Positions 23,431-32,278 of a DNA stretch of 64,000 bases are shown one piece after another. The notes under the pieces were generated by a model that saw only the letters and a list, made by a program, of their open reading frames with translations, did not search any database and was not told where the DNA came from. The stretch covers positions 1 through 64,000 of the forward strand of contig JAFEBB010000027.1 of the NCBI GenBank assembly GCA_018266075.1, in the 5' to 3' direction. Source of the DNA: Deltaproteobacteria bacterium (lineage in GTDB: Bacteria; Myxococcota; Myxococcia; Myxococcales; SZAS-1). Position 1 is the stretch's first letter; every line of letters starts with the position of its first letter. Made by a program: the position numbers and the translations under genes.

Positions 23431-25617
23431 ACCCATTTCACATCGCGTCACCCGCATACGTCGTTCTGGCTGCCGATCGCCTTGATCGCGGCGTGTGCAT
23501 GCAGCTCAGCGCCACAGGGCTCGTCCTCGTCGAGCGGTGCGACGACCGCGTCGGGCAGCGGCGCGGGCAGTGCCTTCAGCGGTGGGGCAAGCAGCAGCGG
23601 CGCGGGCAGCGTCACGACGAGCAGCGGCACGAGCAGCGTGACGACGAGCAGCAGCGGCACGAGCAGCGTCACGACGAGCAGCAGCGGCACGAGCAGCGTC
23701 ACGACGAGCAGCAGCGGCACCAGCAGCAGCGGCACGAGCAGCACGGGGACGACCGGTGGTACCTGTGCGTGCCCGCGGATCCTGTGCGGCCCAGCGACGT
23801 GCGTGGATCTCCTCACCGACGATCAGCACTGTGGCGCTTGCTCCACCGTCTGCTCCTGCGGCCTGAGCTGCCAGGGCGGCGTGTGCGCACCCGGCGGCGG
23901 GAATCCGTGCCCGCCGTCGAACACCACGGGAACGATTGGCACCACCAGCGGCGGCGCGACGACTTCGGGCGGCACCACGAGCGGCGGCGCGACCACGACG
24001 ACCACCGTCACGAGCGCCACCGCGTCGAGCGCGGGCGGTTCCGCCGCGAGCTCTGGCAGCGGGTCCACGGGCGGTTCCGCGACGACGTCTGGCGGAGGGA
24101 CCACCGGCGGATCGACGACGAGCGGCATGCTCAGCTGCCTCGCGCCTTGCAGCGACTCGAGCACGTGCCAGCCCGGCTTCACCTGCCAGCCGCCGCCGCA
24201 GGGCGGAACGACGAGCGGGCCGTTCGTGCCTACCTGCGAGCCCTGCCAGACGTTCATTTGCAGCGGCCAGTGCATCGATCCTGGTGACCGCAACAACTGT
24301 GGTGCATGCGGGAACACGTGCGGCGCCTTTGAGTCGTGCGACGACGGCCGCTGCACCTGCCACGCCCCGAACGTCTGCGGCTTCGCGTGCACCTGCGCGA
24401 CCAACCAGACGCTCTGCGGCGACGCCTGCGTGGACCTTGACGTCGATCCGCTCCACTGCGGCGCGTGCGGCATGTCGTGCGACGGCGGCGCGTGCGTGTC
24501 GGGCACTTGCGCGGCGCCGCCTGACGCAGGTTCGAGCCAGGACGCCGGAACGTGGTTCGGCCCCGCGACGCAGATTGGTGCTGCGTGGGAGTACGTCAGG
24601 CTGGCCATCGCGGATATCGACGGCGACGGCGTGCCCGACGTCGTCGCGAGCCAGTCGCCGGACGCAGGCTTCGTGGTGTTCCTCGGCCACGGCGATGGCA
24701 CGTTCAGCGCGGGGCAGGCGACGCAGGCGCCGTTCGCAGATGGCCTCGTGGTCGCGGACTTCACCGGCGACGGCGTGCCCGACGTGGTGACTGGCGCGGC
24801 CTACAGCGCGTCGTCGCTGTTCACTGGATTCGGCGACGGCGGCTTCGGACCGCCCGTGACGTTGGCTGCGACGGGTCAGCCCATGGCGGTCGCCGACTTC
24901 GACGGCGACGGCCGACGCGACGTGCTGCTCGCTGACCAATTCGACAGCCGCATCCTGCCTGGCATCGCGGGTGGGTTCGGGCCGCCGCGGGACGGCCCGG
25001 CAGGGACGTACACCACGAATGACCTGGCGTGGACCGGAGCGCTCGTTGGGGACTTCGACGGCGACGGCCGCGCGGACGTGCTCTCGGCGGAGCAGCCGGT
25101 CTACTTCACGCAGCCGACGGTGGACTACGCATCATTCGGCTTCGTCGATGGCGGCTTCAGCGATTGGTCTGCGGTCTATGACGCCTTCCTCGGCGCTTCG
25201 GGCGATCTCGACGGCGACGGCCTGGCCGATCTGGTGCTCTTCAGCTCCAGCGACGTCGTCGACGCCTGCGCTACGCACTCGCTGGTGACCTTCCTGGCGA
25301 CGCCGGGTCGCACGTTTCAACTGCAGAGCGTGCTCTCGCTGCCCGGCTACCCGGAGCACGCGGTGCTCGCCGACTTCAACAGCGACGGGAAGCTCGATCT
25401 GGCCTTGATTCTCCAGCTCGGGAACACGCTGGATTCGGAAGTGGTGCTTCTCTTCGGCGATGGGACCGGCGGCTTTGTGCTGCAGCCCGGCGTGTACCCG
25501 CTCGGCCAGCTCGCGACCGATCTCCAGGCCGCGGATCTCAACGGCGATGGCAAGCTCGATCTCGTCTACTTCACGGCGCTGAATCCGTCGGGCGTGGGCG
25601 TGCTGCTCGCGCGGTGA
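23428..25617 (+). CDS. Cys-rich lipoprotein with FG-GAP/VCBS repeats, uncertain (CTG?) start
   Basis: From the CTG at 23428 the product is ~729 residues and begins with a plausible lipoprotein signal ending ALIAACAC. GTG 23308 and GTG 23239 are the other in-frame starts, but they add 40-63 residues and the latter overlaps the divergent gene. A Ser/Thr/Gly tether is built from ~30-bp tandem repeats. Cys modules follow (HCGACxxxC, NNCGACGNTCG), then an Asp-Ala-Gly spacer (PPDAGSSQDAG). At least seven FG-GAP/VCBS loops follow (DIDGDGVPDVV, DFTGDGVPDVV, DFDGDGRRDVL, DLNGDGKLDLV and others). Paralogous to the divergent 21634-23286 gene. Confidence 0.78.
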   Translation: MTHFTSRHPHTSFWLPIALIAACACSSAPQGSSSSSGATTASGSGAGSAFSGGASSSGAGSVTTSSGTSSVTTSSSGTSSVTTSSSGTSSVTTSSSGTSSSGTSSTGTTGGTCACPRILCGPATCVDLLTDDQHCGACSTVCSCGLSCQGGVCAPGGGNPCPPSNTTGTIGTTSGGATTSGGTTSGGATTTTTVTSATASSAGGSAASSGSGSTGGSATTSGGGTTGGSTTSGMLSCLAPCSDSSTCQPGFTCQPPPQGGTTSGPFVPTCEPCQTFICSGQCIDPGDRNNCGACGNTCGAFESCDDGRCTCHAPNVCGFACTCATNQTLCGDACVDLDVDPLHCGACGMSCDGGACVSGTCAAPPDAGSSQDAGTWFGPATQIGAAWEYVRLAIADIDGDGVPDVVASQSPDAGFVVFLGHGDGTFSAGQATQAPFADGLVVADFTGDGVPDVVTGAAYSASSLFTGFGDGGFGPPVTLAATGQPMAVADFDGDGRRDVLLADQFDSRILPGIAGGFGPPRDGPAGTYTTNDLAWTGALVGDFDGDGRADVLSAEQPVYFTQPTVDYASFGFVDGGFSDWSAVYDAFLGASGDLDGDGLADLVLFSSSDVVDACATHSLVTFLATPGRTFQLQSVLSLPGYPEHAVLADFNSDGKLDLALILQLGNTLDSEVVLLFGDGTGGFVLQPGVYPLGQLATDLQAADLNGDGKLDLVYFTALNPSGVGVLLAR
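23608..23745 (+). repeat. ~30-bp tandem repeats inside lipoprotein tether
   Basis: Four to five near-identical 30-bp units (24-27 bp in the first) encode SVTTSSSGTS over and over. They are in frame, so unequal crossing-over would change tether length without breaking the reading frame. Confidence 0.8.
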
Positions 25618-25638
25618 CTCGGGCCACAGTTCACGGCG

Positions 25639-26517
25639 ATGCGATGGATCGTAACGAGCCTCGGTGTCGCCGCGATCGCGCTCTCCGCGTGTTCTTCCGC
25701 GACCTCGACGCCCGATGCGGGTTCGCCGCCACCTGCATGCACCGGCGACTCCGCGAGCTGGCCAGGCTGGAAGGACGCCTACCCGCCGTTCTTCATGGTG
25801 ATCCTGAACGGCTTCTCCCTCGACGGCGGCTGGGTGGGGTCGGTCCGCGCGGGAGCGACCGACTCGGAGGAGATCTGGGAGATCTCCGACCCCGATGGCG
25901 GCGACGTCAGCTTCGACAGTTCCGCACCCGCAGGCTGGGCGCACGGACAGGTTCCCGCCTCTCAAGCGGGCACGGTCACCGTCACCAGTGGCAACAGCTC
26001 CGTCTCGATGGCACCCGATGACGACGGCGGCCAACTGCCAGGGGAATACGAGAGCTCGTCAATCACGCCTCTCTTGCCCTGGACCCCGGGCGAGCCATTC
26101 GTCATCTCCGCCCTGGGCGGGACCGTTCCGCCGTTCTCGTTCGAGCTTGTCGCACCCAAGCCGATGCAGATCCTTTCGCCACAGATTCCGGACGGCGGCG
26201 CTCATCTTGCCGTCGAGCTCGACGCGGGTCTGAACCTGAGGTGGGCCAACGCCTCATGCGGTGATCGCGTGGTGATCGAAGTCCACCACTCCGGCCTCGA
26301 CACCAGCACGGTCACGCGAATCGCGGTGCCGGCCAACGCTGGCAGCTACACCGTTCCGGGCGACCTCATCATTCCCGACAGCAACGTCGAGATCACCGTA
26401 TCGAGCTACCGAATGGTGGTCGTCGATGCGGGGGCCTGGGAAGTCATCGGCGAGGCGCGCGTCGAAGCCACGTGGCCCGATGGCGGCCCGTTCTTCGTCG
26501 ACCTGGATTTCCCGTGA
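25639..26517 (+). CDS. lipoprotein of unknown function
   Basis: 292 residues, 21 bp after the preceding FG-GAP gene and probably co-transcribed with it. The signal peptide ends GVAAIALSAC (Cys~18). A short PDAGSPPP spacer follows. The rest is beta-rich: FFMVILNGFSLDGGW, and a C-terminal domain with LRWANASCGDRVVIEV that resembles the paired beta-sandwich ends of other myxobacterial surface proteins. Two Cys residues (~34 and ~212) could form a disulfide. No family recognised. Confidence 0.72.
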   Translation: MRWIVTSLGVAAIALSACSSATSTPDAGSPPPACTGDSASWPGWKDAYPPFFMVILNGFSLDGGWVGSVRAGATDSEEIWEISDPDGGDVSFDSSAPAGWAHGQVPASQAGTVTVTSGNSSVSMAPDDDGGQLPGEYESSSITPLLPWTPGEPFVISALGGTVPPFSFELVAPKPMQILSPQIPDGGAHLAVELDAGLNLRWANASCGDRVVIEVHHSGLDTSTVTRIAVPANAGSYTVPGDLIIPDSNVEITVSSYRMVVVDAGAWEVIGEARVEATWPDGGPFFVDLDFP

Positions 26518-26616
26518 CGCGCGCTGACCGCGCTGGTGCGCGCTTGCCCGAAATCCAGTGATGCGTGACCGGGCAAGATCAGTCGGGCATGATCAGCGGG
26601 ACGGGAAGGGACGGCC

Positions 26617-28065
26617 GTGACTCGGGACGAAGCACTCGGCGAGCTGGGCCTCGACGCCTCCGCGGATCGCGACACCATTCGCCGCTCGTACCTCCGGCTC
26701 ATCAAGACCCGAAGCCCGGAGAAGGATCCGACGGGCTTCGGGAAGCTGCGCGTGGCCTACGACACCCTCCGGGCGCTCGCGGACGGGCGCCCGCCGCCCT
26801 CGACCGAGGCCGAACCTGCGCCTGCGACAGAAGCTTCGAAGGCACCCGAGGGCGCGGCGCAGGATCGGCTGGAGTCGTTCCGTCGCGAGTTCGCAGCGCT
26901 CGCTGGCGATGTGGGCCCGGACGTGCCCATCGGGATTGCTCGCCGCGCCGTCGAAGCTGCGCCCGACGCACTCGAGGCGCGCACCTGGCTCGTCCAAGCG
27001 CTGGTGGCCGCGAAGAAGGAAGACGAAGCCATCGCCGCCCTGCGCGACGCTTACCTTCAAGGACACGCCGAGGCCATGACGCGCCTCGCGAACCAATTCC
27101 CGCAGGCGCTGACGGTGAAGGAGCTCCAACTCCTGGGCCCGGTCTGGACGCCCCAGGAGCTCTGGAACCTGGCCATGTTCTATCGGTCGGTGGATCCGGT
27201 GCGGGAAGGCGTCGCAGGAGAGCTCACGCTCGAGGCTGCCATCTCGCGAGGGACTCCGCCGCCACAGCCCGAGCTCGTGTTGATGCTGCTCATGGACCTG
27301 CTCGCCAAGGACCAGCTCGAGACCGCTCGACGCGCGCTCGATTTCTACCAGGCGTGGGTGGACAAGGAAGGGCTCGAGTCCGGCTTACGGGAGACGAGGA
27401 CGGGGAGCGTGTGGCCGGTTTTGCGCGAGCTCGCCGCACTCTCGGACGAGTTCCCGCGCGAGCTTCGCGCGCTCATTGCGCGCTATTGGATGGGCGACCG
27501 GCCGAAGGTGGTCCTCGAGCTCGGTGCCTGGCTCGACGCCCACGCCGATCAGGTCGTCGGCCTGGAGGCCAAGCTCGCCGAGAAGAAGGTCATCTATGGC
27601 GTGATGGCCAACGTGCTCGCCCAGTTCCGCGACCCGCGCACGAAGCGCGTGAAGGAACAGGCCAAGCAGCAACGCAAGCAGGAGCTGCCCGGGCGCCTGC
27701 GCGCGGGGTTCACGGTCATCGGGATTGCCGTGGCGCTGGCTGCTTTGGCTGCGTGGCAGCTCCCCAGCGGGCCCGAGGAGCGCGCGCGCCTGGCGAGCGA
27801 GGCGCAGCGGGCGAGCCTCGCGGCGTGTCACGCCATGGGCGCCAGCAAGCAGAAGAGCGGCTGCAATGCGCTCGACGGCTTCGTGGCCAGCGCCATGGGT
27901 GACTCCTGCCCTGGCGACTGGGAGCAGGCGTGGCACGTTGAGAAGGTGCTCGACACCTACCTCCCAACCGGGCCTGAAACCGTCTTGGCATCATCGAACG
28001 GCCGCGCGCGGGATGCGTACCTGACCGCCCTGAGGGCGCTCTGCGCCAATCGGACTCCAAAATGA
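26617..28065 (+). CDS. membrane-anchored J-like protein lacking HPD
   Basis: 482 residues from GTG 26617, behind AAGGGA. The first ~55 residues follow the J-domain pattern (LGLDASADRDTIRRSYLRLIK, then FGKLRVAYDTLRAL). Where active J-proteins have HPD plus a basic residue it reads RSPEKDP. A helical middle region (~90-360) is TPR-like. One membrane segment (~365-385, FTVIGIAVALAALAAW) anchors it, and a C-terminal domain carries a few Cys. Its stop overlaps the ATG of the Hsp70 gene by four bases, so the two are translationally coupled. E. coli HscC has membrane J partners DjlB/DjlC, a parallel for this pairing. Confidence 0.75.
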   Translation: MTRDEALGELGLDASADRDTIRRSYLRLIKTRSPEKDPTGFGKLRVAYDTLRALADGRPPPSTEAEPAPATEASKAPEGAAQDRLESFRREFAALAGDVGPDVPIGIARRAVEAAPDALEARTWLVQALVAAKKEDEAIAALRDAYLQGHAEAMTRLANQFPQALTVKELQLLGPVWTPQELWNLAMFYRSVDPVREGVAGELTLEAAISRGTPPPQPELVLMLLMDLLAKDQLETARRALDFYQAWVDKEGLESGLRETRTGSVWPVLRELAALSDEFPRELRALIARYWMGDRPKVVLELGAWLDAHADQVVGLEAKLAEKKVIYGVMANVLAQFRDPRTKRVKEQAKQQRKQELPGRLRAGFTVIGIAVALAALAAWQLPSGPEERARLASEAQRASLAACHAMGASKQKSGCNALDGFVASAMGDSCPGDWEQAWHVEKVLDTYLPTGPETVLASSNGRARDAYLTALRALCANRTPK

Positions 28066-29786
28066 CCACCGCGTCGGGCAAGCCGATCATCGGGATCGAT
28101 CTCGGGACCACGTTCTCGCTCGTGGCCGTGGTGCGCGACGGCAAGCCGCAGGTGTTGCCCAACGCCGTGGGCGAGAAGCTCACGCCCAGCGTGGTTGCGC
28201 TGGACGAGCGCAACGAGATCCTCGTGGGCGAGGCCGCGCGCGCGATCGGCGTGATCGCACCCGAGCGCGCCCAGGCGCTCTTCAAGCGCGACATGGGCAC
28301 CAACCAGGTGCGCAAGCTCGGCGATCGCACGTTCAAGCCGCAGGAGCTGTCGGCGCTGGTGCTGCGCGCGCTGAAGCACGACGCCGAAGTCGCGCTGGGC
28401 ACGACCATCGACGAAGCGGTGGTCACGGTGCCCGCGTACTTTGGCGACGCTCAGCGGCAGGCCACCAAGGATGCCGGTGAGATCGCCGGGCTCAGGGTCG
28501 AGCGAATCATCAATGAGCCCACCGCCGCCGCGCTGGCGTACGGGCTCGCCTCTCGCAACCGCGAGTTCCGAGCCGCAGTGCTGGACCTGGGCGGTGGCAC
28601 GTTCGACGTGACCATCCTGGAGATCATCGAAGGGGTGATCGAGATCCAGGCTTCGGCAGGTGATGCGCGGCTCGGCGGCGCCGACTTCGACGAGGCGCTG
28701 ACCGCCTACGTTGCCTCGCGGCTCGACCTCGATCGCGCGTTCATCGGGCCGGTGGGCTGGGCGCGCCTTCGCGAGGCCTGCGACCTGGCGAAGCGGCGGC
28801 TGTCGTTTTCACTCAGTGTGCCGGTGAGCCTGGCGGGGCTGGTGATGGCCGACGGCACCCGGCGCGACGTCGAGCTCGAGCTCACGCGGGCAGACGCCGA
28901 GATGACCTGGCGCGGCCTCCTCGACCGGATCCGCGCGCCCGTGCTTCAGGCGCTTTCGGACGCGGAGGTCGACGCCTCCAAGATCGACGAGGTCCTGCTG
29001 GTGGGCGGCGCGACGCGCATGCCCTGCGTCGCCGACGTTGCCGCGACCTTGTTTCGAAAGCTCCCGCTCCGGCACCTTCCGCCGGATGAAGCGGTGGCGC
29101 TCGGTGCCGCGGTCCAGGCCGCGCTCAAGTCGGGAGATTCCGCGCTGGACGACCTCGTGGTGACGGACATCGCGCCGTTCTCGCTTGGCGTGGAGGCCTC
29201 GACGTCGTTCAACAATCGGATGGTCACCGGCGTATTCAGCCCGATTCTCGAGCGCGGCACGGTGATTCCGGCAAGCCGCGTCGAGCGCTACGCCACCGCC
29301 CATGACTTCCAGCGCAAGATCGTCCTCGGCGTCTACCAGGGCGAGCACGCGATGTGCGAAGCGAACACCAAGCTCGGCGAGTACACCATCGACGGCATCC
29401 CGCCCGCGCCCGCTCGCAGCCAGTCGATCGACGTGCGGTTTACCTACGACTTGAACGGAATCCTCGAGGTCGAGGTGTCGCTGGTGGGCAGTAACCGGAA
29501 GGAGGTCTTCGTCATCGAGCAGCGGCCGGGAAAGATGACGCCGGAGCAGGTCGCTCAGGCGCGCGCGGCCATGGCTGCGCTCAAGCTCCACCCGCGCGAC
29601 GCTCTGCCCAACACCACGGCGCTCGCGCGTGCGGACGCGCTGCACATGGTCATCACCGGGCCGCGTCGCGCAGATCTCGCCACCGCGATCGCCGCGTTCC
29701 GGGCCGCGCTCGAAGCCCAACGGCAAGACGACATCGAGCGAGCGCGTGCCGGCCTGAACCGCCTCGTCGAGGTGTTGCGGCAGTAG
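28062..29786 (+). CDS. Hsp70-family chaperone (HscC-like length)
   Basis: 574 residues. The nucleotide-binding domain has [15 protein letters not shown] (phosphate 1), [34 protein letters not shown] (connect 1), [14 protein letters not shown] (phosphate 2) and [12 protein letters not shown] (adenosine). The substrate domain begins near 375 ([12 protein letters not shown]) and is short, as in HscC-type Hsp70s rather than DnaK (~640). No DnaK-type EEVD-like tail. It is coupled to the J-like gene upstream, implying a dedicated cytoplasmic chaperone pair working at the membrane. ATPase residues look intact. Confidence 0.92.
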   Translation: MTTASGKPIIGIDLGTTFSLVAVVRDGKPQVLPNAVGEKLTPSVVALDERNEILVGEAARAIGVIAPERAQALFKRDMGTNQVRKLGDRTFKPQELSALVLRALKHDAEVALGTTIDEAVVTVPAYFGDAQRQATKDAGEIAGLRVERIINEPTAAALAYGLASRNREFRAAVLDLGGGTFDVTILEIIEGVIEIQASAGDARLGGADFDEALTAYVASRLDLDRAFIGPVGWARLREACDLAKRRLSFSLSVPVSLAGLVMADGTRRDVELELTRADAEMTWRGLLDRIRAPVLQALSDAEVDASKIDEVLLVGGATRMPCVADVAATLFRKLPLRHLPPDEAVALGAAVQAALKSGDSALDDLVVTDIAPFSLGVEASTSFNNRMVTGVFSPILERGTVIPASRVERYATAHDFQRKIVLGVYQGEHAMCEANTKLGEYTIDGIPPAPARSQSIDVRFTYDLNGILEVEVSLVGSNRKEVFVIEQRPGKMTPEQVAQARAAMAALKLHPRDALPNTTALARADALHMVITGPRRADLATAIAAFRAALEAQRQDDIERARAGLNRLVEVLRQ

Positions 29787-31120
29787 TCACAAGCTCGTCG
29801 CCGGCCGCAGCCGCACGTAGATCAGCAACCCCGGCTGCGCTGAGTTCCCGTACACGTTCTCCAGCGAGTCCGGCACGAACGACAGCATCCCCGCGATGCC
29901 CACGCCCGGCTTGATGTCGACGATGGGATCGATTTCGTAGAGATACGCGAGCGTCGCCTGGGCCACTCGAGCCGCGGGGCGAACCCCGGCCCGAGGTTCA
30001 AATCGTCGGGCGTGCGCTGCGCCCACTCGAACCGCGCGAACACGTTCGAGTGCCCATCGGCGTTCAAGTTCGTCTCGGCGAGCACGCCGCTCACCGGCAA
30101 GTTCGCTTGGACTTTGTAGCCGTACGCGAGCGTCGTGGCCCAGTTGCCGTCGTAGCTGAAGCGCCAGTTGATCGTACTGCTCGCAGTGAAGCGGTCCTGG
30201 TCCTGGCCGGGCTCGAGCAGCTCCGGGCTCGACAGGTGCCCGTACGACACCTGGCTCACGAACCCGGGGCAAGGCGCCCACTGCAGCCGCGCCGACCACG
30301 AGTTGAGCGCGATGGCGTTGAAGCCCCAGCGGTGCTCGTCAGGCTCGTGGCCGTTGAAGAAGCTGCTCTCGACCTTGAACTGCCGCGTGTACACCGCCGC
30401 CGTCACCACGCCGAAGCTCACGTGGGTCGAGTCCAGGTCGTGGTGCGTGATCGGCGCGAGCGGATCCAGCGCGGCGCTCTCGCGGTGCATGAACGCGGTC
30501 GGGCCGAGCGCGGGCTCGCCCACCGGCCCACCGTAGATCTCCACCGCGACGCCCGAATTGCCCAGCTCGTGGCTGTAGTCGAGCGCGAGCTCCATGAAGA
30601 GGTTGTGCGGATGCTGCACATCGTGAAGCGGCTCGCCCTGGTACGTCTCGCCGGTCTGCAAGAGCAGGGGATAGCCGCGCGGCGGAATCAGCCCGGGCTC
30701 GAGGCTCATCATCACCTTCAGCTTCGCGATGCCGCCGAGCAGCTCGTGCTGCACATGCGCCATGCCCCAGTCCGGCGCGAACAGCGCGCTCGAGCCACGG
30801 GGGCCGTACATCTGATCGAACACACCGAACACGGCGTAATGGAACATCAGCATCCACCCGTTGATCACGAGGTGCGTGCCGTACACGGGCGACGAGTCCG
30901 GCTGCCACGACGTCCCCGAGGCCTCGCGCGCGTGCGAGAGCCAGAGCGTGGCCATCTTCAGATGTCGCGTGTGGTCGTGCGCCGGCGCCGGCAGGACGAC
31001 GGGAGGTGGCTCATTCGAGGCCGGCATCTCCATCGCGGCGCCGCCGTCGACTTCCTCACCTTGCGCGATACCGGACAGCGCCAGCAGCGTGCCCAGCACG
31101 ATCGCGAAACGCTTCGTCAC
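29787..31120 (-). pseudogene. outer-membrane beta-barrel-like protein, interrupted by a frameshift
   Basis: GTG 31120 opens a frame with a signal peptide (FAIVLGTLLALSGIAQG). Regions such as NGWMLMFHYAVFGVFDQMYG and HDVQHPHNLFMELALDYSHEL follow, then alternating strands typical of a barrel. Near 29966 the sense becomes nonsense (Arg/Ser-rich) in this frame. It continues sensibly in the next frame: LAYLYEIDPIVDIKPGVGIAGM, ending LLIYVRLRPATSL with a terminal-strand look and stopping at 29787. One extra base at about 29966 would restore a ~444-residue protein. This could be real decay, a sequencing/assembly indel, or programmed slippage. Function unknown. Confidence 0.7.
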
Positions 31121-31191
31121 CGCGGACCTCGACGGCTAACCCCCGATTCTGCCGAGCAGAACCCGGAATCTGCCGCGCGGCAAGGACCGTC

Positions 31192-31220
31192 GAGAACTTC
31201 CGGGGGGCGGCTGGCGTCTA
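31192..31220 (+). promoter_or_regulatory. ECF-type promoter upstream of the sigma factor gene
   Basis: GAGAACTT (31192-31199), then 15 bp, then CGTCTA (31215-31220). GAAC to CGTC is 17 bp, the spacing expected for ECF (sigma-E-like) promoters. It lies about 50 bp before ATG 31269, consistent with autoregulation. Confidence 0.5.
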
Positions 31221-31268
31221 CAATGCTCGGGCGGGTCGAGGTCCGGGCCCGACGAGGGTAGACGCGAG

Positions 31269-31925
31269 ATGGCCGTCGACGTCGCCACGGCGGATGAACA
31301 CCCGGTCCCGGTGACCGGCGCCGAGTCAAGTGAGGCCGAGAAGGCCAACGCCCTCCGCGAGCGGCTGCTGCTCGCGCGCCTCAAGCGTCGCGACGCGCGC
31401 GCGTTCGCCGAGCTGGTGCGCACGCACCAGGATCGCGTCTTCGACCTCTGTGCGCGCATGCTGAACGATCGCGAGGAAGCGCTGGATGTCGCGCAGGAAG
31501 TCTTCGTGGCGCTGCACGGTTCGCTCTCGCAGTTCCGCGGCGAGAGCCGGCTGTCGACCTGGATTTTCAAAGTTGCCAAGAACCACTGCCTGAATCGCTT
31601 GAAGTACCTGGGCCGTCGTCAGCGCGGGAAGACCGACGAGCTCGGCGACGTTCCAGAAGGCGAGCTCGCCGCGCACCAGGCGCTGCCGAGCCCGCAGGAA
31701 GCGCTGCTCGGAAAAGAGCAGCAGGCGCGTGTTCAAGCGGCGATTGCGCAGCTGCCCGAGGAGCAGCGGCTCTTGGTCATCTTGCGCGACATCGAGGGCC
31801 TTACCTACGATGAGATCGTGCAGATCACCGATCAGCCGGAGGGCACGGTGAAGTCGCGCTTGCACCGTGCGCGGACGGCACTCGCTGAGATATTGGGTGG
31901 GAAGGAACCGGAGGACGGGTCGTGA
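31269..31925 (+). CDS. ECF-type RNA polymerase sigma factor
   Basis: 218 residues. Region 2 is clear: AFAELVRTHQDRVFDLCARML, EEALDVAQEVFVALHGSL, then STWIFKVAKNHCLNRLKY. Region 4 is AIAQLPEEQRLLVILRDIEGLTYDEI followed by GTVKSRLHRARTAL, the helix-turn-helix that reads the -35 box. A ~30-residue N-terminal extension precedes region 2. The next gene, an anti-sigma factor, overlaps it by four bases. A matching ECF promoter lies upstream. The regulon is not deducible from the window. Confidence 0.93.
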   Translation: MAVDVATADEHPVPVTGAESSEAEKANALRERLLLARLKRRDARAFAELVRTHQDRVFDLCARMLNDREEALDVAQEVFVALHGSLSQFRGESRLSTWIFKVAKNHCLNRLKYLGRRQRGKTDELGDVPEGELAAHQALPSPQEALLGKEQQARVQAAIAQLPEEQRLLVILRDIEGLTYDEIVQITDQPEGTVKSRLHRARTALAEILGGKEPEDGS

Positions 31926-32269
31926 ACCAGCTCGCACACAACGAGGTCCAGGGCCTCTACTCGGCCTACGTGGACCACGAGCTGCCCGCGCCGGAGCTCG
32001 AGCGCTTCGTTGCGCACCTCGAGGAGTGCGAAGGTTGCATGGAGGGCCTCGAGAAGTTCGAGGCCACCGTCGACGCGGTTCGCGGCGTGGGCCTCGAGCG
32101 CGCGCCCAAGTCGTTCGCGCGGCAGGTGATGCGCCGGGTGAAGCACCGCAATCGTCGCGAGGCCGCCAACCGTCCGTTCCTGGATGGCGCCGTGCACATC
32201 CCCGCGGGCGCGATCATTCCGATCATCGTCGCGGCGGCGATCGCGCTGCTCATCCACGCGCTGCAGTAA
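31922..32269 (+). CDS. membrane-bound anti-sigma factor with zinc-finger (ZAS-type) domain
   Basis: 115 residues from GTG 31922, overlapping the sigma gene as GTGA. The N-terminal domain contains HLEECEGC (~36-43), the HxxxCxxC zinc motif of ZAS anti-sigma factors, with YSAYVDHEL upstream supplying the first His. A basic linker (MRRVKHRNRR) leads to one membrane segment (AIIPIIVAAAIALLIHAL) at the C-terminus, with almost no periplasmic tail. It should hold the ECF sigma at the inner membrane. With no outer domain, release may depend on redox change at the Cys pair rather than periplasmic proteolysis; that is inference. Confidence 0.88.
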   Translation: MNQLAHNEVQGLYSAYVDHELPAPELERFVAHLEECEGCMEGLEKFEATVDAVRGVGLERAPKSFARQVMRRVKHRNRREAANRPFLDGAVHIPAGAIIPIIVAAAIALLIHALQ

Positions 32270-32278
32270 GTTGCGCGC

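Noticed and set aside
23608-23745. CRISPR or minisatellite outside genes
   Set aside because: The repeats are in frame and encode the Ser/Thr tether of a lipoprotein.
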